This document shows positions 25,601 to 34,515 of a stretch of DNA of 64,000 bases, in pieces (within the stretch, counting starts at the first letter, position 1; each line of letters opens with the position of its first letter). Under the pieces are notes generated by a model that made no database searches, had not been told where the DNA came from, and saw only the letters and a list, made by a program, of their open reading frames with translations. This stretch comes from Siccirubricoccus deserti (GTDB lineage Bacteria > Pseudomonadota > Alphaproteobacteria > Acetobacterales > Acetobacteraceae). Location: the NCBI RefSeq assembly GCF_014283215.1, contig NZ_JACOMF010000030.1, positions 1 to 64,000 of the forward strand. The letters run 5' to 3'. A program made the position numbers and the translations under genes.

Positions 25601-28060
25601 ATGGTGCGTCACATGGATGGACGCCTCACCGCACCGCCGCCCTCCGGCCCGCCGCGCCGGCCTGGCAGCAGCACACCCCGCGCACGCCGGCCGCGGCATC
25701 GCCACCGCCGGCCGCGGCCGGTGCTGCGCTGGCTGAAGCGCGGGCTCGCCGTGCTGCTGTTGCTGCCGCTGCTGGCCCTGGCCGGCGGCGCCGCGGCGCT
25801 GTGGTGGACCCTGCCGGCGACGCAGGAAACGCTGCGCCTGCCCGGCCTCTCGGCTCCGGTCCAGATCGGCTTCGATGCCGCGGGCATCCCTCGCATCGCC
25901 GCCGCCATCGAGCGCGACGCCGCCATGGCGCTTGGCCTGCTGCATGCGCGGGACCGGATGTTCCAGATGGAGATGATGCGCCGCGGCGCCACCGGCCGGC
26001 TGGCGGAGATCGCCGGTGGCAGCGCGCTGCGCAGCGACCGCTTCACCCGCACCCTCGGCCTGGCACAGCGGGCGACGGCCGACCTCGCCACGCTGCCGGC
26101 CGAGACCCACGACCTGCTGGAGGCCTATGCCGAGGGGGTGAACGCCTGGATCGCCGCGCGCGGCCGCTTCGTCGCGCCGGAGTTCCTGCTGCTCGGCGCG
26201 CCGGAGCCCTGGCGGCCGGAGCACAGCCTGCTCTGGGGCAAGGTGATGGGCCTCTGGCTCTCGGGCAACTGGCGGCAGGAACTGGACCGCGCCCGGCTCG
26301 CCACCCTGCTGCCGCCGGAGCGGCTGGCCGAGCTCTGGCCGGAGGACACCAGCCCCGGCCAGCCCGGTGCCGTCATCCCGGACCAGGGCGCGGCGCTCGA
26401 CCCCGGGCATCTGGTCCGGCTGGCCGCCGCCCTGCCGCGCTTCCCGGAGCAAGGCACCCTGCCCGCCTCCGCCAGCAACGCCTGGGCGGTGGCGGCGCGG
26501 CGCTCCGCCTCCGGCGCGCCGCTGCTGGCGAGCGACCCGCATCTCGGCTTCCAGGCGCCGATCCTGTGGTACCTGGCGCGGATCGACCTGGCCGATGGCG
26601 CCATGCTGGCCGGCGCCACCAGCCCTGGCGTGCCGCTGCTGGTGATCGGCCGCAACCGCCACCTCGCCTGGGGCTTCACCACCACCCATTCCGACACCCA
26701 GGACGTCTTCGTGGAGCGGCTGGCCGGGCCGGATGCCTACGAGACTCCCGATGGCCCCCGCCCCTTCACAATACGGGAAGAGGTCATCGCGGTGCGCGGC
26801 GCCGATCCGGTGGTGCTGCGGGTACGGGAGACGCGGCACGGGCCGGTGGTCTCCGACCTCGATGCCGATCCACCGCGCGACGCGGTGCTGGCGGTCGCCA
26901 TGGCCAACCTCGCCGCCGGCGACACCGCCGCCGCCGGGCTGCATGCGCTGAACCGGGCGCAATCGGCCGCCGAGGCGCGGGCTGCGGCGGCGCTGATCAC
27001 CAGCCCGTCGCAGAACCTGACGGTGGCGGATACGGCGGGGCGGATCGCCCTCTATCTCACCGGCCGCACGCCGCTGCGGCGGGCCGGCGACGGCACCCTG
27101 CCCGCCCCCGGCTGGGATGGCGGGCATGACTGGACCGGCTGGCTGCCCTTCGACACGCTGCCGCATGTCGAGGACCCGGCCAGCGGCGCGCTGGCCAATG
27201 CCAACAACCGGGTGGCGCCGGCGGACCACCCGGCCTTCCTCGGCCGCGACTGGTTCGAGGATTGGCGGTTCCGCCGGATCGGCGAGATGCTCGGCGCCGC
27301 GCCGACGCACGACGCCGCCGGCTTCGCCGCCATGCAGCGCGACACCGTCTCCCTGCTGGCGCGGGATGTGCTGGCCCCCGACGGGATGCTGCGCAGCCTG
27401 CCGCGGCCGGCCGGCACCGCCGGCACCGCGCTCGACCTGCTGCTGGGCTGGGACGGCGACATCAGGGCAGAGCGGCCGGAGCCGCTGATCCTGAACGCCT
27501 TCCTGCGCCAGCTTGGCCGGCGGGCGTTGGCGGCGGGGGGCGTGCCGGCCGGGGCCTGGACCGCACGGAGCGGCTTCCTCCGTCTGGTGCTCGCCCCGGA
27601 TGGCCGCGGTGCGCCGTGGTGCGACGGCGATTGCCGCGGCCTTGCCGGCCGGGCGCTGGAGGAGGCGGTGGCGGGGCTGGCCGCCGACCTCGGCCCCGAT
27701 CCGGCGGCCTGGCGCTGGGGGAAGGTGCATGTGGCGCGATTCGAGCACCCGCTGCTGCGGCTGATCCCCTGGCTCGCCGACTGGGCGCGGCTGGAGGCGG
27801 CGACCGGCGGCGATGAATGGACCGTCTCGCGCGGTGGAGTCGGCCCGAACGGCTGGGCGCATGTTCATGGCGCCGGGCTGCGGCTGGTGGCCGACCTCGC
27901 CGACCCGGACGCCACGCTCGCCAGCATCGCCACCGGCCAGTCGGGCAACCCGCTTTCGGCCCATTGGGGGGATCTGCTGGCGGGCTGGCGCGACGGACGG
28001 CCGACCCGGCTGGGACGGCTGCCGGAGGGGGCGGGCGGCCATCTCGCGCTGGTTCCATGA
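25601..28060 (+). CDS. Penicillin acylase-family Ntn hydrolase
   Basis: An 819-residue precursor of the penicillin acylase family (peptidase S45), amide hydrolases that self-cleave to free an N-terminal Ser. An ATG at 25601 with GGAGG six bases upstream is chosen over 25595. Pro/Arg-rich leader, then a membrane or signal helix (RGLAVLLLLPLLALAGG), the alpha-subunit region with AMALGLLHARDRMFQMEMMRR-type helices (residues split in sequence), and the predicted nucleophile Ser292 in ASASNAWAVAARRS. The beta-subunit has SDPHLGF, GVPLLVIGRNRHLAWGFTTT and a late NGWAHVHGAG. Such enzymes often degrade acyl-homoserine lactones or cleave amide bonds; the substrate here is unknown. Confidence 0.92.
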   Translation: MVRHMDGRLTAPPPSGPPRRPGSSTPRARRPRHRHRRPRPVLRWLKRGLAVLLLLPLLALAGGAAALWWTLPATQETLRLPGLSAPVQIGFDAAGIPRIAAAIERDAAMALGLLHARDRMFQMEMMRRGATGRLAEIAGGSALRSDRFTRTLGLAQRATADLATLPAETHDLLEAYAEGVNAWIAARGRFVAPEFLLLGAPEPWRPEHSLLWGKVMGLWLSGNWRQELDRARLATLLPPERLAELWPEDTSPGQPGAVIPDQGAALDPGHLVRLAAALPRFPEQGTLPASASNAWAVAARRSASGAPLLASDPHLGFQAPILWYLARIDLADGAMLAGATSPGVPLLVIGRNRHLAWGFTTTHSDTQDVFVERLAGPDAYETPDGPRPFTIREEVIAVRGADPVVLRVRETRHGPVVSDLDADPPRDAVLAVAMANLAAGDTAAAGLHALNRAQSAAEARAAAALITSPSQNLTVADTAGRIALYLTGRTPLRRAGDGTLPAPGWDGGHDWTGWLPFDTLPHVEDPASGALANANNRVAPADHPAFLGRDWFEDWRFRRIGEMLGAAPTHDAAGFAAMQRDTVSLLARDVLAPDGMLRSLPRPAGTAGTALDLLLGWDGDIRAERPEPLILNAFLRQLGRRALAAGGVPAGAWTARSGFLRLVLAPDGRGAPWCDGDCRGLAGRALEEAVAGLAADLGPDPAAWRWGKVHVARFEHPLLRLIPWLADWARLEAATGGDEWTVSRGGVGPNGWAHVHGAGLRLVADLADPDATLASIATGQSGNPLSAHWGDLLAGWRDGRPTRLGRLPEGAGGHLALVP

Positions 28061-28130
28061 GGGTTTGCTGAACCCGGCGGCAATCCGGCGGTTGATTCCT
28101 GCGCCAGACGCCCCGAGACTGAAGACACCA

Positions 28131-28910
28131 ATGCTCCATCGCCCCAACCGCCGGCCACAATTCTTCTACACCACCGCGCCGCTGCCCTGCCCCTACCTGG
28201 CTGGCCGGACGGAACGGAAGATCGTGACCGAGTTGACCGGCCCCGAGGCCGAGCCGCTGCACGACCGGCTGTCCCGCGCCGGCTTCCGGCGTAGCCACAA
28301 CATCGCCTATTCGCCGGTCTGCCCCGGCTGCACCGCCTGCATCCCGATCCGCATCATGGTGCCGCAATTCGAGCCCAACCGGGCACAGCGGAAGCTTGCC
28401 CGGATCAACGCCGATGTCGGCGGTTTCGAGATGCCGGCCCGCGCCACAGCCGAGCAGTTCGCCCTGTTCCAGCGCTACCAGCAAGCCCGCCACGGCGACG
28501 GCGACATGGCGGCGATGGGCTTCTACGACTACCGCGCCATGGTCGAGGACACGCCGATCACCACCGGCATGATCGAATTCCGCGACCCCGAGGACCGGCT
28601 GCTTGGCGCCTGCCTCACCGATTGGCTGAGCGACGGGCTCTCAGCGGTCTACTCCTTCTTCGAGCCGGTGGCGGCGCGGCGCTCGCTCGGCTCCTGGGCG
28701 ATCCTTTGGCTGATCCAGCGGGCGCGGGCGCTGGCCCTGCCCTATGTCTACCTTGGCTACTGGGTGCCGGAGAGCAACAAGATGGCCTACAAGAGCCGCT
28801 TCCGCCCCAGCGAGGTGTTGATCGGCGGCACCTGGCGGGTGCTGCAGGATCCGGAGGCCCCCCCGGCCGCGGAGGCAGCCGCCGTGGCGGTGAAGGAATC
28901 CGCAGGCTAG
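28131..28910 (+). CDS. bpt: Aspartate/glutamate leucyltransferase (N-end rule)
   Basis: A 259-residue aminoacyl-tRNA-protein transferase of the Bpt/ATE family. It adds leucine to proteins with N-terminal Asp or Glu, marking them for ClpSAP. Both halves are present: N-terminal RRSHNIAYSPVCPGCTACIP with clustered Cys64, Cys67 and Cys70, and the GNAT-like C-terminal domain with GMIEFRDPEDRLLGACLTDW, SAVYSFFEP, LGSWAILWLI and YVYLGYWVPES. The ATG at 28131 has only a weak purine run (GAAGAC) ahead of it but gives the canonical length. Follows the acylase gene by 70 bases on the same strand. Confidence 0.95.
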   Translation: MLHRPNRRPQFFYTTAPLPCPYLAGRTERKIVTELTGPEAEPLHDRLSRAGFRRSHNIAYSPVCPGCTACIPIRIMVPQFEPNRAQRKLARINADVGGFEMPARATAEQFALFQRYQQARHGDGDMAAMGFYDYRAMVEDTPITTGMIEFRDPEDRLLGACLTDWLSDGLSAVYSFFEPVAARRSLGSWAILWLIQRARALALPYVYLGYWVPESNKMAYKSRFRPSEVLIGGTWRVLQDPEAPPAAEAAAVAVKESAG

Positions 28911-29083
28911 ACGGAAAGCGGCGCCGCCGGATTGCAGGCCGCGCCCAGGGGCATTCCGCTAGCGATACGGCATGGCGGCGCGCTGGCGGCGCAGCCTGTC
29001 GGGGCCAGACCGAAACGGAACAAATATTAAACTTTTCCCTCCGCCGGGTGGCGCCACCGGCGCCGCGGCGGCACATTGCGGCC

Positions 29084-29590
29084 ATGGCTTTCCGTATCCG
29101 CGTGGCGGCGGCGCCCGATGGCGCCCTTACCTACGCCATCCCCGTGCCGCCCGAGGCGCTGCCCGACGTCCCGCCCGGCGAACTGCTCTCCGCCTGGACC
29201 CTGGCCCGGCGGGCGGCGGCGCTGCGGCAATGGGGACCACGGCGGGTGCTGGTCTTCCCCCGCCCGGATGGCGCCCGCACCGAGATCGCCATCGCCGACC
29301 CCGACGCCGGCTGCTGGGCGGAGGCGATAGACCGCGCCACCGGGCTGGACTCCCTGCCCGGCCTCGCGCTCTGCCTCAGGCTGCTGGCATTGATCGAGTT
29401 GCTGACCCGCGCGCGGGCCCTGGCCGGGTTCTTCGACGTGACGGCCGAGGGCATCGACCTGCACCCCTCCCTGCTGGCGGCGGCGGCGACGGTGCCGCTC
29501 AACGCCGCGGCGCGGTTCGACGAATCCAGGGTGACCCGGCTATTGTCGCGAACGCTGGCCGATGGCGGTGCCCGTCACCGCATCGCCTGA
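29084..29590 (+). CDS. Conserved-looking hypothetical protein
   Basis: A 168-residue soluble protein with no recognised domain. It opens with beta-like strands (FRIRVAAAPDGALTYAIPVPP), continues through an Ala/Arg/Leu-rich helical part (LARRAAALRQWG), and has a mid-protein LALCLRLLALIELLTRARAL helix (amphipathic rather than clearly transmembrane). Codon use is normal for the window, and third-position G+C is high, which supports coding. The ATG at 29084 is preceded by a GC-rich spacer with no strong ribosome site. It lies between bpt and a lipoprotein gene, both rightward. Function unknown. Confidence 0.78.
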   Translation: MAFRIRVAAAPDGALTYAIPVPPEALPDVPPGELLSAWTLARRAAALRQWGPRRVLVFPRPDGARTEIAIADPDAGCWAEAIDRATGLDSLPGLALCLRLLALIELLTRARALAGFFDVTAEGIDLHPSLLAAAATVPLNAAARFDESRVTRLLSRTLADGGARHRIA

Positions 29591-29674
29591 GGTCGGCGCA
29601 GGCTATCCCGGCCGCTGCCGCGGACGGACCTCTCCTGGCGACCCGACCTTCACACCTGCCAAGAAGAACCGCGC

Positions 29675-30100
29675 ATGACCCGCCCGACACCCCGCCCGCT
29701 TCCCCCTGTCTGCCTCGCGGTGGTCGCGCTGCTCGGTCTCGTCGCCTGCGGTGGCCGGGACCCGGCGGTCGTTCCCGCCTCTCCGACCTTCGCCGAGCCG
29801 CGCCCGGGCGTTGCCACACCGGCCGCGCCTGCCCGGCCCTACGTCGCCCCGGCCCCGGACCAAGCAGTGCGCGACCAGGCGGCGCTGGCCGCCGCCTGCC
29901 GGCGGGATGCCGACCGCATCATCACCACCCGCGACCGCGGCCAACTGATGCGGGAGGATGAGCGCGACAGCCGCATCGGCTCCCAGGCCAGCATCTACGC
30001 CCAGCGCACCGAGACCGACCGGCTCGGCCGGATCTTCGAGCGTGACCGGATCGCCGCCGACTGCGTGCAGGAGAACACCCGCACCGCACCGCAGCGCTAG
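29675..30100 (+). CDS. Small predicted lipoprotein
   Basis: A 141-residue protein with a signal sequence and lipobox: VVALLGLVACGGRDP, where the Cys at about residue 25 should be lipidated and cut by signal peptidase II. A Pro/Ala-rich linker (residues 33-62) leads to a charged helical domain with two Cys residues (AAACRRDADR and AADCVQENTR) that may form a disulfide in the periplasm. The ribosome site AAGAAGAACCGC is weak. The protein family was not recognised. The MFS gene begins 15 bases after its stop. Confidence 0.84.
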   Translation: MTRPTPRPLPPVCLAVVALLGLVACGGRDPAVVPASPTFAEPRPGVATPAAPARPYVAPAPDQAVRDQAALAAACRRDADRIITTRDRGQLMREDERDSRIGSQASIYAQRTETDRLGRIFERDRIAADCVQENTRTAPQR

Positions 30101-30115
30101 GGCCGGGGCCCCCGC

Positions 30116-31378
30116 GTGGCCCTCGGCTTCGGCGCGCTCGGGCGCGCGCTGTCGCATCGCGACGCCCGTCTGTTTTTCGTCGCATCGGTCGTCTCCTGGA
30201 CCGGGCTCTGGGTCCACCGCATCGCGGTGACCTGGCTGGCCTGGCAGATGACCGGCAGCGCCTTCTGGGTCGGCATGGTGGCGTTCTGCGACCTGGCGCC
30301 GGCCGTGGTGTTCAGCCCCTTTGCCGGGGCCATCGCCGACCGGGTGGACCGGGTGCGGCTGACCATGGTCTCGCAGATGGCCATCGCCGCCCAGGCGGCG
30401 ACGGTCGGGCTGCTGCTGGCCGCCGGCGAGCTGACCATCGGCCTGCTGCTGGTGCTGGAGGTGTGCTCCGGCATCGCCGCCAGCTTCGCCCAGCCGGCGC
30501 GGCAGAGCCTGATGCCGGCGCTGGTGCCGCGGGCCGACCTGCCGGCGGCGGTGGCCTGCAATTCGCTGTGCTTCAACGTCGCGCGCTTCATCGGGCCGGC
30601 GATGGCCGGACCGATGATCGCCTGGGGCGGGGTGGTGCCGGCGGTCGCCTTCAACTGCCTGGCCTATCTGATGGCGACCTTCACCATGCCGCTGCTGCGG
30701 GTGCCGCCGGCGGAGCGCCGCGGCCATGCGCCGGAGGCAAGCGTGCTGGCCGATACGGTGGCCGGCTTCCGCTACGCCGGACGGCATCCGGGGATCGGCC
30801 CGCTGCTGATCTTTGCCGCCGTCGCCAACCTGCTGGTGCGCGGCGTGCAGGAGATCCTACCGCCTTATGTCGACCGGCTGTTCAGCCGCGGCCCCGATGG
30901 GCTGGCGATGCTGACGGCGGCGATCGGCATCGGTGCCCTGATCTCCGGGCTGTGGGTGGCGAATCGCGGGCGGCTGACCGGGGTAACGCGGCTGGCGGTC
31001 GGGGCGATCGCGGCGCAGGCGGTGTTCACTGTGGCCTTCGTGACCTCACCGTGGTTCCCGCTGGCGCTGGCCTGCGCGGTGCTGATGGGGGCTTCGACCT
31101 CGATGCACGGCATCTCGGCACAGACCCTGGTGCAGAGCGCGGCGGATCCGGCGATGCGCGGGCGGGTACTGAGCCTCTGGGGCCTGATCGTGCGGGCCTG
31201 CCCGGCGACCGGGGCGCTGGCGCTGGGCGCGGCGGGGGAAGCCTTCGGGCTGAAGGGGCCGACGATCGTGGCGATGTGCCTGGCGCTGTTGGTAGTGGGC
31301 TGGGGGATCACCCGGATGCCGGTGATGGTGCGGGAGCTGGAGGGGGCGGCGCCCGCGCGAAGGCGAGGGCAAGAGTAG
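30116..31378 (+). CDS. MFS exporter (EntS/DUF894-like)
   Basis: A 420-residue major facilitator with about twelve hydrophobic segments, starting at GTG 30116. The opening ALGRALSHRDARLFFVAS and WTGLWVHRIAVTWLAWQMT are typical of the EntS/TetA-like (DUF894) branch; the loop 2-3 motif is GAIADRVDRVRL, and the loop 10-11 AADPAMRGRVLSLWG is a second conserved element of this branch. Members export siderophores, drugs or other small molecules. It is spaced 15 bases from the lipoprotein gene, so the two probably form one unit. After its stop, base composition changes sharply into the AT-rich patch. Confidence 0.93.
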   Translation: MALGFGALGRALSHRDARLFFVASVVSWTGLWVHRIAVTWLAWQMTGSAFWVGMVAFCDLAPAVVFSPFAGAIADRVDRVRLTMVSQMAIAAQAATVGLLLAAGELTIGLLLVLEVCSGIAASFAQPARQSLMPALVPRADLPAAVACNSLCFNVARFIGPAMAGPMIAWGGVVPAVAFNCLAYLMATFTMPLLRVPPAERRGHAPEASVLADTVAGFRYAGRHPGIGPLLIFAAVANLLVRGVQEILPPYVDRLFSRGPDGLAMLTAAIGIGALISGLWVANRGRLTGVTRLAVGAIAAQAVFTVAFVTSPWFPLALACAVLMGASTSMHGISAQTLVQSAADPAMRGRVLSLWGLIVRACPATGALALGAAGEAFGLKGPTIVAMCLALLVVGWGITRMPVMVRELEGAAPARRRGQE

Positions 31379-31720
31379 CATCGATATTCTGTTTCGAGAC
31401 AGTGGCCGAGGATCAGATGAAGACGGAGTATCGCGCCCCGCAGGTTGAATTTTCATTCTAATCTTGGAAGAAGATGCGGATGACCGCTTTGTGGGTGCCA
31501 TGGATGCTGCCGCTCTGGCCACAGTTTGATCTGGCGACTGATTCCCTCGGGCGTGACTACCCGAGACGGGATAGCTGAAGTAGGTGTGCCCGCAGGCGTC
31601 GGACCGGGTTCAGCCCTGGCCGGTGGGCTGGAGCGGCAGGTGGATCACTACCTCAAAGCCGTCCGGGCATCACTGGCATTGTCATCCACGCTGTATAGGG
31701 CAGAGGTTGAGGTAGTTCAT
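31379..31720 (+). other. Non-coding stretch with a 14-codon frame, composition boundary
   Basis: About 340 bases of lower G+C between the MFS gene and the GT61 gene. A small frame at 31417-31461 (MKTEYRAPQVEFSF then stop) has GAGG five bases before its ATG. Directly after, in another frame, comes ILEEDADDRFVGAMDAAALATV (split by frame, stop after). These could be fragments of one broken gene. No family could be assigned. Nothing else protein-like was seen. Confidence 0.4.
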
Positions 31721-32884
31721 CTAAAGACCACGCAGGACCACCGATAGAAAATGATCAAGCTGCTTTTCATCGACCTTGAAATCAGAACGATGACGCGCCT
31801 TCGCTTCCTTGACGATATCACCGCAGAACAATTCATTCCAAACTAGGCCACGCATTGCGCATAGACCAAAGAAAAAACTATCCCCAAACCAATGCGGTGT
31901 AATGGAAATTACCGATGAACCTTTCGAACCAAATAGAATATTGGTGAAATCACTTCCAAGAACCCCACAAAAGACACCACCCCTCCTCCAATGCGCAACC
32001 TGGGAAATGAAATCCTCTTCAGCAAGCTTTTTTAAAGTAAATCCGTTAGAATGAATTAAATTTCGTATCGAATCCGCGTTGACCATACCCCTGCCATATT
32101 GTTCTGGACGATCAATATAGATTCGATTCAAGGAGCATTTATTTTCATTTTCTTCAGAACATGAGATACTTTTGTACTCCTTGTCCGGCGCATCAAAGAC
32201 CTCCAAGGCGGCGGGATGAAGAATTGGACCGCGATGTATCGCATTGATAAAGACGGCGTTTTTGATTAGGTAATTCTTCTCGCGGTCGATCTGGATGACC
32301 TGTTCCGGTCGCAGGCCAAGTGCGAAGGCGGCCTGGCCGAAATTGCGGAATCGTCCGGATCCAAAATAGGATCTTGGCAGCGCCACCTTACCATTCGGAA
32401 CCGCCTTCACGAATATCAGGCATTTCGGCAGTATCTGAGCCAACCAATGCCCCCAGGTGCCACTACCAAAGTTGTTCGCGAGTAGGACGCATTCGTCATC
32501 GGCTACTGTAAAGTCGGCCTCGTCGGGCTTCCCCGCAAATCTTGAGGCGGCGGTGCGAAGCCGGTCCGCCAAGCCGGATATTGCGACAAGATCATTTGCC
32601 GTGGAGATAAAATTATCGACGATGAATCGACCATCTTTTATCACAATTTTTTCGTTATGGAGAATGACATTCTTTACAATGCACATTTGAATTGGATCGA
32701 ATTTAGAAAATATTTCTCTGTCGACTCTGCGAATATTGGAATTTTTAGCATTACTTACGTGCCCCAATATGGGCTTTACCATGACATCCCCAGCCGGATG
32801 GAGGAGGATTTTGTCGTCAGCGATGATCGAATCATTCGCAGTGACGAGCTGAACAGGCAAAGTTCCAGGATGGATATGTCCCAT
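31721..32884 (-). CDS. GT61-like (DUF563) glycosyltransferase
   Basis: A 387-residue protein with a G+C content near 45-50%, against about 70% for its neighbours, and A/T-rich third positions, so clearly acquired. Two motifs recall DUF563/GT61 transferases: NNFGSGTWGHWLAQILPKC at about 138-155 (family N-[YF]-x-HW-[LM]-x-E-x-LP) and FCGVLGSDFTNILFGSKGS at roughly 310-328 (family HGAGLTNLLF). The acidic residue after HW is replaced by Ala and the HGA is VLG, so it is a divergent member. GT61 enzymes decorate surface polysaccharides. No other sugar genes are adjacent. Confidence 0.76.
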   Translation of the reverse strand: MGHIHPGTLPVQLVTANDSIIADDKILLHPAGDVMVKPILGHVSNAKNSNIRRVDREIFSKFDPIQMCIVKNVILHNEKIVIKDGRFIVDNFISTANDLVAISGLADRLRTAASRFAGKPDEADFTVADDECVLLANNFGSGTWGHWLAQILPKCLIFVKAVPNGKVALPRSYFGSGRFRNFGQAAFALGLRPEQVIQIDREKNYLIKNAVFINAIHRGPILHPAALEVFDAPDKEYKSISCSEENENKCSLNRIYIDRPEQYGRGMVNADSIRNLIHSNGFTLKKLAEEDFISQVAHWRRGGVFCGVLGSDFTNILFGSKGSSVISITPHWFGDSFFFGLCAMRGLVWNELFCGDIVKEAKARHRSDFKVDEKQLDHFLSVVLRGL

Positions 32885-33006
32885 ATAGGCATGATATCGA
32901 TTTCCTTCGGCTATCGCACTAATTTGTTATCCGGAAAATTCCGCGGCTAACGGCATACACTTCAACGCATGGACCCGCTGCCCGGTGAACTGACGCCTGG
33001 GCCCGG

Positions 33007-33053
33007 GGAGGCGCCTGCCTCCTCAGTGGGAGGGTTCCGGGGGTAAAGCCCCC
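33007..33053. repeat. GC-rich hairpin repeat pair
   Basis: GGAGGC-GCCT-GCCTCC (33007-33022) followed by GGGGG-TAAAG-CCCCC (33039-33053). A similar set, GGAGAC-n4-GTCTCC and GGGGGCAAAGCCCC, occurs at 39713-39832, so these are modules of a dispersed intergenic repeat. It marks the right border of the AT-rich patch. Confidence 0.55.
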
Positions 33054-33111
33054 CTGGACCACCCCTCCGCCGCACAGCATGCTTCCCCCACATACCCAGG
33101 AACCAATCAGG

Positions 33112-34086
33112 ATGCTGAACGCGGCAATCATAGGCATGGGCCGCTGGGGCCGCGTGCTGGTCGAGAGCGTGCAACGCAGGAACGACGCCGGGCTGCGCTT
33201 CGTCGCCGGCACCACCCGCACCCTGGCCAAGGCCGAGGGCTGGGCCGCCGAGCAGGGCATCCGCCTGCTGCCGGATTACGAGGCGGTGCTGGCGAACCCC
33301 GAGGTGCAGGCCGTGGTCCTCGCCACCCCGCATTCCCAGCACGCCGAGCAGATCATCGCCGCGGCGAAACTGGGAAAACATGTCTTCGTCGAGAAACCCT
33401 TCACCCTGAACCGCGCCAGCGCCGAAGCCGCGGTCACCGCCTGCCGCGCCGCCGGAGTGGTGCTGGCGCTCGGCCACAACCGCCGCTTCCTGCCGGCGAC
33501 GCTCGCGATGAAGCGGCTGCTGGCGGAGGATGCGCTCGGCACCGTGCTGCATGCGGAGGGCCATATCAGCGGCCCCGGCGCCTTCGAATGGCAGCCCGGC
33601 ATGTGGCGCGCGGACCGTGAGGAAAGCCCGCTCGGCGGCATGGGTGCCATGGGCATCCACATGATCGACATGCTGATCAACCTGATGGGGCCAATCGCGG
33701 AGGTTTCGGTGCAGTCCTTCGCCCGGGTCTCGACCCATGTGGACGACACCACGGCGATGCTGGCACGCTTCGCCTCCGGCGCCACCTGCAGCTTCGCCAC
33801 CCTGTCGCTCGCGCCGCGCTACTGGCGTGTGGCGCTGTTCGGCACCAAGGCGCTGGTGGAGATGCAGGGGCAGGAGCGGCTGGTCTTCACCCCGGTCACC
33901 GGCCAAGGCTGGACGAAGGATTTCCCGAAGACCGACATCGAGGCGGCGGAGCTTGCCGCCTTCGCCGCCGCGGCGGCCGGCGGCCCGGCCTACCCGCTGC
34001 CGCTGGAGCAGGCGGTCCACGGCATCACGGTGTTCGAGACGATGATCGGCGCCGCCGCGGCGGGCAGCCGCTATGCGGTGCCGTGA
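33112..34086 (+). CDS. Gfo/Idh/MocA-family oxidoreductase
   Basis: A 324-residue NAD(P)-dependent sugar or polyol dehydrogenase. The Rossmann start NAAIIGMGRWGR at 3-14 supports the ATG at 33112 over the more upstream ATG at 33079. The catalytic-site segment GKHVFVEKPFTLN provides the conserved Lys of the EKP motif, and the C-terminal domain has GGMGAMGIHMIDMLINLMG with the expected His-x3-D pair. Members oxidise or reduce sugars, myo-inositol and related compounds. RidA lies 78 bases downstream on the same strand. The substrate is not indicated. Confidence 0.93.
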   Translation: MLNAAIIGMGRWGRVLVESVQRRNDAGLRFVAGTTRTLAKAEGWAAEQGIRLLPDYEAVLANPEVQAVVLATPHSQHAEQIIAAAKLGKHVFVEKPFTLNRASAEAAVTACRAAGVVLALGHNRRFLPATLAMKRLLAEDALGTVLHAEGHISGPGAFEWQPGMWRADREESPLGGMGAMGIHMIDMLINLMGPIAEVSVQSFARVSTHVDDTTAMLARFASGATCSFATLSLAPRYWRVALFGTKALVEMQGQERLVFTPVTGQGWTKDFPKTDIEAAELAAFAAAAAGGPAYPLPLEQAVHGITVFETMIGAAAAGSRYAVP

Positions 34087-34164
34087 TCACCAAGGCCCGC
34101 GGGTGTTTCCACCCCGGGCAATCGCGGGCTAGAAGCGTCGATCCGCAATGGAGGAGTTCCAACG

Positions 34165-34515
34165 ATGGCCAAGATCACCCGCCAGGGCAGCAACGCCATT
34201 CTTTCGAGCGCGGTCGAGTACCACAACTTCGTCTTCCTGGCCGGGATGACGGCCGACGACCTCAGCCTCGACATCACCGGCCAGACCAGGCAGGTGCTCG
34301 AGAAGATCAGCGCCGCGCTGGAGGCCAATGGCACCGACAACACAAGGCTGCTGAGCGCGCAGATCTGGCTGAAGGACATCCGCGACCGTGACGCCATGAA
34401 CAAGGTATGGGTGGAATGGCTGGGCGATGCCGGCCGCCCGGCGCGCGCCTGCGTCGAGGCCAACATGGCCGACCCTCGCCATCGGGTCGAGATCATGGTC
34501 AACGCCTGCCGTTGA
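34165..34515 (+). CDS. RidA-family deaminase
   Basis: A 116-residue trimeric RidA/YjgF-type protein, hydrolysing reactive enamine/imine intermediates. Ribosome site GGAGGAG lies eight bases before ATG. Family features: EYHNFVFLAGM near the N-terminus, the R-x4-R-x2-E-x-G-like region replaced by GRPARACVEANMADP with the active-site Arg and the Glu of CVE, and the closing VEIMVNACR. Length and fold order fit RidA. It may be co-transcribed with the oxidoreductase upstream. Confidence 0.94.
   Translation: MAKITRQGSNAILSSAVEYHNFVFLAGMTADDLSLDITGQTRQVLEKISAALEANGTDNTRLLSAQIWLKDIRDRDAMNKVWVEWLGDAGRPARACVEANMADPRHRVEIMVNACR

Noticed and set aside
25568-28147. An 859-codon open frame on the minus strand
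   Set aside because: It lies opposite the penicillin-acylase-like gene, whose motifs are unmistakable; the antisense product is low complexity.
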